NCBI RefSeq assembly: GCF_016313185.1
Contig: NZ_CP066218.1
Span: 1,178,001-1,242,000 of the forward strand
DNA length: 64,000 nt
Direction: 5' to 3'
DNA from: Mycolicibacterium baixiangningiae
Lineage (GTDB): Bacteria > Actinomycetota > Actinomycetes > Mycobacteriales > Mycobacteriaceae
Under the pieces are notes generated by a model. It was not told the origin of the DNA. It made no database searches and worked only from the letters and a program-made list of their open reading frames with translations. The first letter of the stretch is position 1. The number at the start of each line of letters is the position of its first letter. Both the position numbers and the translations under genes were made by a program. Of the stretch, positions 44,222 to 52,332 are shown one piece after another.

Positions 44222-45428
44222 CGGCCCGCTCGCAGGCGTGCGCGTCGTGGACCTGACCGCAATGGTCATGGGCCCGTACTGCACTCAGATCATGGCCGAC
44301 ATGGGGGCCGACGTCGTCAAGGTCGAGCCGCCGGAGGGTGACAACACCCGCTTCATCTCGGTCGGCCCCGCCCCGGGGATGAGCGGGGTGTTCGTGAACG
44401 TCAACCGCGGTAAGCGCAGCGTCGTACTCGACCTGCGAACCGACGACGGCAAGGCGGCGCTGCGCGCACTGATTGCCGATGCCGACGTCTTCATCCACTC
44501 GATGCGCGCCAAGGCGATCGCCAAGCTCGGGTTCGGCTACCCCGACGTCGCCGTCCTGAATCCGAACATCGTCTACACCAACTGCTACGGCTACGGGCGG
44601 CGCGGCCCGGACCGTGATCTGCCCGCCTACGACGACACCATCCAGGCCGAGTGCGGCATCCCCGCCGTGCAGAAACAACTGACCGGCGAGGCCAACTACG
44701 TCGGCACGATCATGGCCGACAAGGTCGCCGGCCTGACCGCGCTGTACGCCACGATGATGGCGCTGTTCCACCGGGAGCGCACCGGCGAGGGGCAGGAAGT
44801 CGAGGTCGCCATGTTCGAGACGATGGCCTCTTTCATGCTGGTCGAACATGCCAACGGCGCCATGTTCGACCCCCCGCTCGGTCCCGCGGTGTATCCGCGG
44901 ACCGTGGCGCCCAACCGTCGGCCGTACGAGACCAAGGACGGTTACATCGCGGCGCTGATCTACAACGACAAGCATTGGAATGCGTTCATCAAAGCTGTTG
45001 CTCCCGTGTGGGACAACGACCTGTATGGCACCCTGGAGCGGCGGGCGAAGCAGATCGACACCGTCTACGGCCTGGTGGCCGAAACGCTCAAGGAGCGCAC
45101 CACCGACGAGTGGCTCGCGCTGTTCCGCGAACTGGAGATCCCGGCCGCGCCGATCCAGACCCCCGACGCGCTGTTCGACCACCCGCACCTCAACGCCGTC
45201 GGCCTCTTCGAAACCGTGGACACTCCACACGGTCCCGTGCGTTTCCCCGGTGTGCCCACCTGGTTCTCACGCACCCCCGGCCATGTCCGCGGGCCCGCGC
45301 CGGAACTGGGTGCGGATACGGCCGCGGTGCTCGACGAACTCGGCCTGCTCGCCGACACTGCGGTCGTTGACGTAAATCGGGCGGATCTCGTCACGAACCG
45401 TAGTCTCGGCGCCCCGGAGTTGGGGTGA
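44214..45428 (+). CDS. CaiB/BaiF class III CoA-transferase
   Basis: 404 residues. Family signatures: PLAGVRVVDLTAMVMGPYCTQIMADMGADVVKVEPP, the nucleophile-region GYGRRGPDRDLPAYD (Asp in the conserved place) and GLTALYATMMALFHRERTGEGQEVEVAMFE. It transfers CoA between acids without ATP. The last ~20 codons (VVDVNRADLVTNRSLGAPELG) are encoded by a degenerate copy of the palindrome found at 53777-53842, so the natural C-terminus has been replaced. It is coupled at both ends: eight-base overlap before, GTGA overlap after. Confidence 0.87.
   Translation: MVSGPLAGVRVVDLTAMVMGPYCTQIMADMGADVVKVEPPEGDNTRFISVGPAPGMSGVFVNVNRGKRSVVLDLRTDDGKAALRALIADADVFIHSMRAKAIAKLGFGYPDVAVLNPNIVYTNCYGYGRRGPDRDLPAYDDTIQAECGIPAVQKQLTGEANYVGTIMADKVAGLTALYATMMALFHRERTGEGQEVEVAMFETMASFMLVEHANGAMFDPPLGPAVYPRTVAPNRRPYETKDGYIAALIYNDKHWNAFIKAVAPVWDNDLYGTLERRAKQIDTVYGLVAETLKERTTDEWLALFRELEIPAAPIQTPDALFDHPHLNAVGLFETVDTPHGPVRFPGVPTWFSRTPGHVRGPAPELGADTAAVLDELGLLADTAVVDVNRADLVTNRSLGAPELG
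45351..45413. repeat. Degenerate palindromic element inside the 3' end of the CoA-transferase gene
   Basis: Aligns with the intergenic hairpin at 53780-53842 over about 63 bases in the same orientation: GCCGACACTGCGGTCGTTGA here against GCCGACACTACGGTTGTTGA there, and a common CCGTAGTCTCGGCG at the far end. Here the arms have drifted and no longer pair perfectly. It is read in frame and supplies the last residues of the protein. Confidence 0.75.
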
Positions 45429-46588
45429 GCATGGACTTCGACATGGGGCCGCGGGCGGCGGCGCTGCGCTCCGAACTGCGGGCGCTGGTGAAAGACCAGA
45501 TCCCCGAACACTTCCTCGGCGCGTTCACCGACGACCCCGCCGATCTCGAGACCGCACAACGCTTCTGCCGCCTGCTCGCCGAGCGGGACCTGCTGTGTCT
45601 GGCGTGGCCGGAGGAGTTCGACGGTGGGGGAGCGTCGGTATGGGAGCAGACCGTCGTGCGTGAGGAGATGTGGGCCCACCACGAACCGCGCGGCGCCCAG
45701 TACATGGGCGTCAACTGGGTCGGGCCGATCATCATGCGGCACGGCACCGAGGAGCAGCAGCGCAGGCATCTGCCGCCGATCGCGCGCGGTGAGGTGATCT
45801 GGTGTCAGGGGTTCTCCGAGCCGGAAGCCGGGTCCGACCTCGCGTCGCTGCGCACCACCGCGCGGCGTGCCGAGGATGGCTCAGACGGGTGGCTGGTCAG
45901 CGGGCAGAAGATCTGGACGTCGTATGCGACCATGGCGCAGTGGTGCTTCCTGCTGGCCCGCACGTCCAAGGGTGAGCGCAAACAACAGGGCCTGACGATC
46001 TTCCTCGTGCCCATGGACGATCCCGCGATCCAGGTTCGGCCGATCCGCACCATGCTGGGCCCGCACCACCTCAACGAGGTGTTCTTCGACGATCTGCGTG
46101 TCACCGACGCCGACGTGCTCGGCACCGTCGACCACGGCTGGTCGATCGTGGGTGACGTGATGGCGTTCGAGCGGGTCGGCATCGCCCGCTACGCCCGGTG
46201 CGAACGCTTACTGGCCTCTGCGCCAACGGTTCTCGCCGACCGCTGGGATGAGCTGCCCGAGGAGTTGCGCGGCCGCTGGGTGCGCATGCTCACCCACTGT
46301 CGCCGTGCCCGCTTGATGGCCTACCGGGTGGTGTCGCTGCAGAGCAGCGGGCGCATCCAGCCGGGGGATGCCGCCGCCTACCGGATCGCGGTCACGACGC
46401 TGGATCAGGACAGTGCGGAGGTGCTGATGGACATCGCGGCCGAGGTGTCGCACGACGACCCCCGGTCCGCCTGGTTCCTCGGCGAGGTCGAGGACCACTG
46501 GCGGTACTCCCAGGCCGCGACGGTGTCGTCGGGCAGCATCGAGATGCAGCGCATCCTGCTCTCACGTGCCCTGCTGGCGGCCCGATGA
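45425..46588 (+). CDS. Acyl-CoA dehydrogenase, large subunit of pair 1
   Basis: 387 residues from the GTG that overlaps the previous stop (GTGA); an ATG two codons later is also possible. FAD/substrate signatures: QGFSEPEAGSDLASLRTTA, GQKIWTSYATMAQWCFLLART and GSIEMQRILLSR near the C-terminus. It is followed with an ATGA overlap by a shorter acyl-CoA dehydrogenase-like protein, as in the alpha2-beta2 FadE pairs of steroid side-chain degradation. Introduces an alpha-beta double bond into a bulky acyl-CoA (family inference). Confidence 0.87.
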   Translation: MSMDFDMGPRAAALRSELRALVKDQIPEHFLGAFTDDPADLETAQRFCRLLAERDLLCLAWPEEFDGGGASVWEQTVVREEMWAHHEPRGAQYMGVNWVGPIIMRHGTEEQQRRHLPPIARGEVIWCQGFSEPEAGSDLASLRTTARRAEDGSDGWLVSGQKIWTSYATMAQWCFLLARTSKGERKQQGLTIFLVPMDDPAIQVRPIRTMLGPHHLNEVFFDDLRVTDADVLGTVDHGWSIVGDVMAFERVGIARYARCERLLASAPTVLADRWDELPEELRGRWVRMLTHCRRARLMAYRVVSLQSSGRIQPGDAAAYRIAVTTLDQDSAEVLMDIAAEVSHDDPRSAWFLGEVEDHWRYSQAATVSSGSIEMQRILLSRALLAAR

Positions 46589-47502
46589 TCCTCGATCTCG
46601 GCGACGACGCCGCGGAGTACGGCCGCCAGGCGCTCCGGGCGTTCGAGGCCGCCGGCGGTGACCTGCTCGTCCAGCAGGCCGAAGCCAAACCCGCCGACCG
46701 CGAGTCACTGATGATGCCGACGCTCACCGAACTCGGTGCGTGGGACCTCGACGTGCGCACCGACGCCGACGAACTCGAAGCGGCCGCGGCGCTGTGCCGC
46801 AGCGCCGGGCACTGGACGGTGCCGTATCCGGTGGCCGAACGGCTGGCCCGTCCCGCCGATCTCGACGTCGACGGCCTGCTCGTCGTTTCCGGTAGCCGCC
46901 CGGCCGGAACTCTCGCGGGTCTCGAATCACGCTGGGTCGCAGTGTCACTCGACGGGTGCCGGAGCACGGTGACCGGTCAGGGCCCCGGCGGGCCGGCCTT
47001 TGTCACCGAGGTGGACCTGTCCGCCGTCGACACTGCGGGCGCGGGTGACCTCGCCGTGGGTCTCACGCTGCCGGTGTGGACGCTGCTCGGCATGCTCGAC
47101 CGGGCGATCGAGCTCACGACGGCGCACGTCAACCTGCGCAAGCAGTTCGGCCAGCCGCTGGCGGGTTTCCAGGGCGTGCAGTTCCAGCTGACCGACGCCG
47201 AGGTCGAACGCAGCGGCGTTGACATCCTCGCCAAGTACGCGCTGTGGAGCATCGCCACCGGGCGGCCCGAGGCCGTCGACGATGCACTGGCGCTGCGGAT
47301 GGCGGCGATCGAAGCCGCGGAGGTCGTGTTCCGGGTCTGCCACCAATTGCACGGCGCGGTCGGCTTCTGTGACGAGACCACACTGTCCTGGCTGTCGCGG
47401 TACAGCCAACCGCTGCGGCGTCTGCCGCTCGGCCTGTCGGCCACGCGTGCGGAGTTGACGCGCCGGGCGGGGCGGCGTGGCTTGACGGGGCTGTACGCAT
47501 GA
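46585..47502 (+). CDS. Acyl-CoA dehydrogenase, small subunit of pair 1
   Basis: 305 residues, shorter than a normal acyl-CoA dehydrogenase. The N-terminal helical half is weak; the C-terminal half keeps LRKQFGQPLAGFQGVQFQLTD and QLHGAVGFCDETTLSWLSRY, the FAD-adenine and helix-I region. Truncated partners of this kind lack part of the active site and work only as heteromers with the neighbouring large subunit. Overlaps by ATGA with the genes on both sides. Confidence 0.83.
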   Translation: MILDLGDDAAEYGRQALRAFEAAGGDLLVQQAEAKPADRESLMMPTLTELGAWDLDVRTDADELEAAAALCRSAGHWTVPYPVAERLARPADLDVDGLLVVSGSRPAGTLAGLESRWVAVSLDGCRSTVTGQGPGGPAFVTEVDLSAVDTAGAGDLAVGLTLPVWTLLGMLDRAIELTTAHVNLRKQFGQPLAGFQGVQFQLTDAEVERSGVDILAKYALWSIATGRPEAVDDALALRMAAIEAAEVVFRVCHQLHGAVGFCDETTLSWLSRYSQPLRRLPLGLSATRAELTRRAGRRGLTGLYA

Positions 47503-48455
47503 GGGTCCTCGTCATCGGCACGGGCTTCGGCAGGCATGCGGCCGCCCCGGCGTACGAGAGCGCCGGATTCGAGGTGGAGGTCGTCAGCCCCCGCGACGAG
47601 GCCGCGATCGAGCGCGGGCTGGGGTCGGGCATCGACCTGGTATCGGTGCACTCGCCGCCGTTCCTGCACCTCGGCCACGTCACCGCCACCATCGACGGCG
47701 GTCACGCGGTGCTGTGCGACAAGCCGTTCGGTCGCACCGCTGACGAGGCTGCCGAGATGTGTGACCGGGTGCGCGACGCCGGCGTCCTCCACTTCCTCAA
47801 CTTCGAGTTCCGTTGCCGCGCATCGTGGGCGAAGTTCAAAGAGATCGTCGACGACGGCGTCATCGGCGCCCCGACGCACCTGAGCTGGAACTGGTTCGGC
47901 AACGGGTTGCGCGGCCGCACCCACGGATGGATCAACGACGCCGACCTCGGAGGCGGCTGGATCGGTGCCTACGGATCGCATCTGATCGACTTCACGCGTT
48001 GGCTGTTCGACAGCGAGATCGTCGACTGCGGCGGCGTCACCCGCATCGACGACCCAATCCACCGCGACAGCGACGGCGTGCTCAAGCAGGCCACCGCCGA
48101 GGACGCCTACGCGGCCTGGTTCGTGCTGGACAACGGTGCGACGGCGGCGCAGGACACCGGATTCGCCGCCGCGGTCCCCACGATCCCGCGCGCCGTGCTG
48201 CTGGGCACCGACGGCTCGATCGAGCTGACCGCCGACACCACGCTGGTGCTACGCACCACCGGGTCCGAACCGCGCGCCATCGAATTCGACCGCCCCGGAC
48301 GGCCCGACCAGGCGTTGACGACCTTCTTCACCCAGGTCGCCGAGGCGTTGCGGACCGGCACTCAGATCGCGCCGTCGTTCGACGACGGACTCGCGGTCGC
48401 GCGGGTGATGGATCGGTTGCGCGCGAACGCCGTCCGGATGGAGGTGCCGGCATGA
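47499..48455 (+). CDS. Gfo/Idh/MocA-family NAD(P)-dependent oxidoreductase
   Basis: 318 residues. Rossmann motif VLVIGTGFGRHAAPAYES-like at the N-terminus (Gly-x-Gly-x2-Gly as GTGFGR), then the family motif CDKPFGR (Lys of the EKP motif retained) and an alpha/beta C-terminal domain (GGGWIGAYGSHLIDFTRWLF, with the catalytic-region His). Members oxidise or reduce sugars and cyclitols, or reduce bilins and dienes. Its position between two acyl-CoA dehydrogenase pairs is unusual; it might act on a ring alcohol or ketone of the CoA-bound intermediate. Confidence 0.83.
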   Translation: MRVLVIGTGFGRHAAAPAYESAGFEVEVVSPRDEAAIERGLGSGIDLVSVHSPPFLHLGHVTATIDGGHAVLCDKPFGRTADEAAEMCDRVRDAGVLHFLNFEFRCRASWAKFKEIVDDGVIGAPTHLSWNWFGNGLRGRTHGWINDADLGGGWIGAYGSHLIDFTRWLFDSEIVDCGGVTRIDDPIHRDSDGVLKQATAEDAYAAWFVLDNGATAAQDTGFAAAVPTIPRAVLLGTDGSIELTADTTLVLRTTGSEPRAIEFDRPGRPDQALTTFFTQVAEALRTGTQIAPSFDDGLAVARVMDRLRANAVRMEVPA

Positions 48456-49603
48456 GCGCCGAGGACTTCCGCTCCACCGTGCGGGCCTGGTGCGCCGAGC
48501 ACATCCCGACAGACTGGCGACAGCAGCAGACCGGGGTGAGCGCCGAGGAGTTCGTCGCCTTCCAGAAGGCCTGGTTCGCCGAGCTGCACAGCGCCGGATA
48601 CGCGGTGCCGCACTGGCCCGCCGAATGGGGTGGCGGACTCTCCGTCGCCGAACAGGTCGTCCTCTACCAGGAACTCGCGGCCCATGACGCACCGCGGCTG
48701 GTGCTCGCGTTCGTCGGCATCCACCACGCCGCGTCGACCCTGCTGATCGCGGGCACCGACGAACAGCGGCGCAGGCACCTGCCCGCGATCCTCGACGGTG
48801 ACATCTGGGTGCAGGGGTTCTCCGAACCCGAGGCCGGTTCGGACCTCGCGAGCCTGCGCACCACCGCACGCCGCGACGGCGACACTTACATCGTCAACGG
48901 CCAGAAGCTCTGGGCCAGTGGTGGCATGCACGCCGACTGGTGTCTGCTGTTGGCGCGCACCGACCCCGATGCGCCCAAGCGGAAGGGTATTTCGTACTTC
49001 CTGCTCGACATGACCACACCGGGTGTCGAGGTGCGGCCGATCCGTAACGCCGTCGGCGACTCGCACTTCTGCGAGATATTCCTCGACGACGTCGTGGTAC
49101 CCGCCGCCAACCTGGTCGGCGCCGAGAACTCGGGCTGGCAGGTCGCACAGGCGACGCTGGGCGCCGAGCGCGGGATGACCATGCTCGAGCTGGCCGAACG
49201 CCTGGCCAACGCCGGGTTCCGCCGGTTGGTGCAGACGAGCCCGGTCGACGATCCGCTCGTCGCGGATCGACTGGCGCAGTTCGAATGTGAGATCACCGGG
49301 CTGCGCGGACTGTGTCGGCGACTGGTCGAGAGCACCGACCCCGGACCCGCCGATGCGTCGATCGTGAAGCTCTACTACAGCGAACTGCTGCAGCGTCTCA
49401 CCGGTTTCGCCACCGAGATCGGTGGCCTCGCCACCCACACGGAGCTGTCGAAACCCATGTCGAGCGGATGGGAGTCCGGATCCTGGCTGCTCGACTTCAT
49501 CGGATCGTGGGAATGGACCATCCCGGGCGGGTCGAGCGAGATCCAGCGCACCATCATCGGTGAACGCGGTCTCGGCCTGCCCCGAGAACCGAGCGCGGTC
49601 TGA
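48452..49603 (+). CDS. Acyl-CoA dehydrogenase, large subunit of pair 2
   Basis: 383 residues, ATG overlapping the previous stop (ATGA). Signatures: WPAEWGGGLSVAEQVVLYQEL, QGFSEPEAGSDLASLRTTAR, GQKLWASGGMHADWCLLLAR and PGGSSEIQRTIIGERGLGLP. Close in type to the large subunit at 45425 but clearly a different gene. The small subunit follows with a one-base overlap (TGATG). A frame open far upstream inside the Gfo/Idh gene is shadow. Confidence 0.87.
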   Translation: MSAEDFRSTVRAWCAEHIPTDWRQQQTGVSAEEFVAFQKAWFAELHSAGYAVPHWPAEWGGGLSVAEQVVLYQELAAHDAPRLVLAFVGIHHAASTLLIAGTDEQRRRHLPAILDGDIWVQGFSEPEAGSDLASLRTTARRDGDTYIVNGQKLWASGGMHADWCLLLARTDPDAPKRKGISYFLLDMTTPGVEVRPIRNAVGDSHFCEIFLDDVVVPAANLVGAENSGWQVAQATLGAERGMTMLELAERLANAGFRRLVQTSPVDDPLVADRLAQFECEITGLRGLCRRLVESTDPGPADASIVKLYYSELLQRLTGFATEIGGLATHTELSKPMSSGWESGSWLLDFIGSWEWTIPGGSSEIQRTIIGERGLGLPREPSAV

Positions 49604-50577
49604 TGGGCTTCGAGGAGTTCCATGACGAACTGCGCTCGGTCGCAGGCGATCTGCTGGCCAAAGACAGCGCCGTCGGCTGGCAGGCACTCGCCGGTGCCGG
49701 CTGGACCGGTCTCGAGGTGCCCGAACACCTCGGCGGGGCCGGCGCCACGTTCGCCGAGGTCGCGGTCATCTGCGGTGAGATCGGCCGGGCCGCCGGCGCC
49801 ACCGACTACCTGGGCAGCGCGGTCCTGGCGGTCGGCGCGCTGACCATGCTCGCGCCCGGCGACATTCGTGACGAACTGCTGTCCGGAACCGCGGCGGGCA
49901 CCGTCCGCGCCGCCGTCGTCACCGACGGTTTCACCTTCGATGGCGGGCGGCTCAGCGGGCACGCGGAGTTCGTCCCCGACGCCGCGGGTGCCGACCGGCT
50001 GCTGCTGCTCGCCGGGGACGTCGTCGTCGAGGCGGTTTCCACGGTGACACCGCAACCGGTGCTCGACGAGACCCGGCGGCTCGCCGTCGTCAGCGCGGAC
50101 GGCGTCGAGGTCACCAATGTGCTGGCCGTCGAGGGAGACGTCGCGGGCCGGTTACGGGACCGCGCCGCCGTCGCGATCGCCTGCGACAGCCTCGGACTCG
50201 CCGAGGCGATGCTGTCCGCGACGGTCGAGTACGTAAAGGTGCGCAGGCAGTTCGACCGGCCCATCGGGTCGTTCCAGGCCGTCAAACACGCCTGTGCCGA
50301 CATGGTGGTGCAGATCGAGGTGTGCCGCCAACTCGTCGACGCGGCCGTCGCCGCCGTCGATACCCCGGACGCGACAATTGCTGCGGCCATGGCGAAGTCG
50401 CATGTGTGCAGTGCCGCGGTCGACATCGCCGGCAAGGCCATGCAACTGCACGGTGGTATCGGATACACCTGGGAGAGCGGCATCCACGTGTATCTCAAAC
50501 GCGCCGCCCTCAACCGTTCGCTGTTCGGATCCCCTGCGGCGCATCGCAGACAGCTCGCTCACCGCTACCGTAACTAA
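49603..50577 (+). CDS. Acyl-CoA dehydrogenase, small subunit of pair 2
   Basis: 324 residues. The N-terminal helix domain keeps GWTGLEVPEHLGGAGATFAEVAVICGEIGRA; the C-terminal helix domain keeps VRRQFDRPIGSFQAVKHACADM and QLHGGIGYTWESGIHVYLKRA, the segment that carries the catalytic Glu in several FadE partners. The middle beta domain is much reduced. Heteromeric enzyme with the preceding gene is the expected state. Confidence 0.85.
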   Translation: MGFEEFHDELRSVAGDLLAKDSAVGWQALAGAGWTGLEVPEHLGGAGATFAEVAVICGEIGRAAGATDYLGSAVLAVGALTMLAPGDIRDELLSGTAAGTVRAAVVTDGFTFDGGRLSGHAEFVPDAAGADRLLLLAGDVVVEAVSTVTPQPVLDETRRLAVVSADGVEVTNVLAVEGDVAGRLRDRAAVAIACDSLGLAEAMLSATVEYVKVRRQFDRPIGSFQAVKHACADMVVQIEVCRQLVDAAVAAVDTPDATIAAAMAKSHVCSAAVDIAGKAMQLHGGIGYTWESGIHVYLKRAALNRSLFGSPAAHRRQLAHRYRN

Positions 50578-50588
50578 GGAGAATCCCC

Positions 50589-52304
50589 ATGGGTGTCCCC
50601 GTCTACAAACGCATCCTCGACCTGTTCGAGGCCGAGGGTGTGAACACGTTGTTCGGTATCCCGGATCCGAACTTCGTGCACATGTTCACCGAGGCCGACG
50701 CGCGGGGCTGGTCGGTGGTGGCGCCGCATCACGAGCTGAGCGCCGGCTTCATGGCCGAGGCGGCGTCGCGGATGACCGGTAAGCCGGGGTTGTGCATCGG
50801 CACCCTCGGGCCGGGCGTGGCCAACATCGCCGGCGCGATGATGTGCGCATTGGTGGAGAACTCACCGGTCATCTTCCTCGGCGGTCAGCGCGCCCGCATC
50901 ACCGAGCGTCGGGTGCGCCGTGGCCGCATCCAATTCGTCCAGCAGGAAGGGCTTTTCGCGCCGTCGGTGAAGTACAGCAGCTCCATCGAGTACGCCGACC
51001 AGACCGACGAGATCATCCGGGAGGCGATCCGCCGCAGCCTGTCCGGCACCCCGGGTCCGAGCTACATCGAGTACCCCTCGCACGTCATCCTCGAAGAGCT
51101 CGACGTACCGGAGGTCCTGCCGCCGCACCGCTATCGGCTGGTGAACCAGGGCGCCGGAGCCCGTGAGGTGGCCGAGGCCGCCGAGCTGATCCGGCAGGCG
51201 AAGAGCCCGATCCTGTTGGTGGGACACGGCGTTCACACATCACGCACCGGCGCCGCGGTCAGGGAACTGGCCGAGCTGATGGCCTGTCCGGTGATCCAGA
51301 CCTCCGGTGGCACGTCATTCATCGAGGGTCTGGAGGACCGCACCTTTCCCTACCTGTTCTCCCCGGCCGCCAACGAAGCCGTCGAGGGGTCCGACTTGTG
51401 CGTGGCGCTGGGCACCGAGCTCGGCGAGCCGATGCACTACGGCCGGACGCAGCACTGGGCCGGCAACGATGCCAACCGCAAATGGGTGTATGTCGAGCAG
51501 GACCCGACCGCGATCGGCGTGAACAGGCCGTTCGACGTGCCGTTGGTCGGCGATCTGCGCGGGGTGGTGCCGCAGCTCGTCGACGCGCTGCGCGACACGC
51601 CGCGCGCCCCGTCAGCCAGTCTGGAGACGTTGGTCGAGGCCGACGCCGCCGAGCTGGTCCGGGTGGCCGAAGAAGCGCCGAGCGGACGCACGCCGGTGCA
51701 TCCGGCCCGCTTCGTCGTCGAGGCCACCAAGGCCTTCAAGGAGTACGCCGAGGACGGCATCCTGGTACGCGACGGCGGCGCCACGGTGATCTTCCAGTGG
51801 ACCTACTCGCAGGCCAAACCGCACGACGTGATCTGGAACCAGAACTTCGGCCACCTCGGCACCGGCCTGCCCTACGCCGTCGGCGCATCGGTCGCCGAAG
51901 GCCGAAAGCGCCCGGTCATGCTGCTCACCAGTGACTCGGCGTTCCTGTTCCATATCGCCGAACTCGAGACAGCCGCCCGCGAGGGTCTGCCGCTGGTGTG
52001 CGTGGTCGGTGTCGACCACCAGTGGGGGCTCGAAGTGGGTGTCTACAAGCGCACGTTCGAGCAGCCGTCGCCGCAGCCCGGCGTGCACTGGAGCAAGGAC
52101 GTCCGGATGGACAAGATCGCCGAGGGGTTCGGCTGCCACGGTGAGTACGTCGAGAAGGACGACGAGATCGGCCCGGCCATCCAGCGCGCCTACGCCAGCG
52201 GCAAGACCGCCGTCGTGCACGTCTGCATCGACCCCAAGGCCAACAGCGAGGAAATGCCGAAGTACGACCGATTCCGCACCTGGTATGCGGAAGGCACCCA
52301 GTAG
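50589..52304 (+). CDS. Thiamine-diphosphate-dependent enzyme (acetolactate-synthase/2-hydroxyacyl-CoA-lyase-like)
   Basis: 571 residues in three domains. The activating Glu49 lies in PHHELSAGFMAEAASR; the C-terminal ThDP domain has LTSDSAFLFHIAELETAAREGLP in place of GDGSF and VVGVDHQWG in place of the usual Asn-Asn, so one magnesium ligand would be Asp instead of Asn. It follows the acyl-CoA dehydrogenases and precedes an aldehyde dehydrogenase, which fits a lyase or decarboxylase that yields an aldehyde, for example cleavage of a 2-hydroxyacyl-CoA to formyl-CoA plus aldehyde. That reaction is inference. AAGGAG lies before the ATG. Confidence 0.8.
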   Translation: MGVPVYKRILDLFEAEGVNTLFGIPDPNFVHMFTEADARGWSVVAPHHELSAGFMAEAASRMTGKPGLCIGTLGPGVANIAGAMMCALVENSPVIFLGGQRARITERRVRRGRIQFVQQEGLFAPSVKYSSSIEYADQTDEIIREAIRRSLSGTPGPSYIEYPSHVILEELDVPEVLPPHRYRLVNQGAGAREVAEAAELIRQAKSPILLVGHGVHTSRTGAAVRELAELMACPVIQTSGGTSFIEGLEDRTFPYLFSPAANEAVEGSDLCVALGTELGEPMHYGRTQHWAGNDANRKWVYVEQDPTAIGVNRPFDVPLVGDLRGVVPQLVDALRDTPRAPSASLETLVEADAAELVRVAEEAPSGRTPVHPARFVVEATKAFKEYAEDGILVRDGGATVIFQWTYSQAKPHDVIWNQNFGHLGTGLPYAVGASVAEGRKRPVMLLTSDSAFLFHIAELETAAREGLPLVCVVGVDHQWGLEVGVYKRTFEQPSPQPGVHWSKDVRMDKIAEGFGCHGEYVEKDDEIGPAIQRAYASGKTAVVHVCIDPKANSEEMPKYDRFRTWYAEGTQ

Positions 52305-52332
52305 GTCTGCGATCTAGGGGAGAGTGAGAGCC

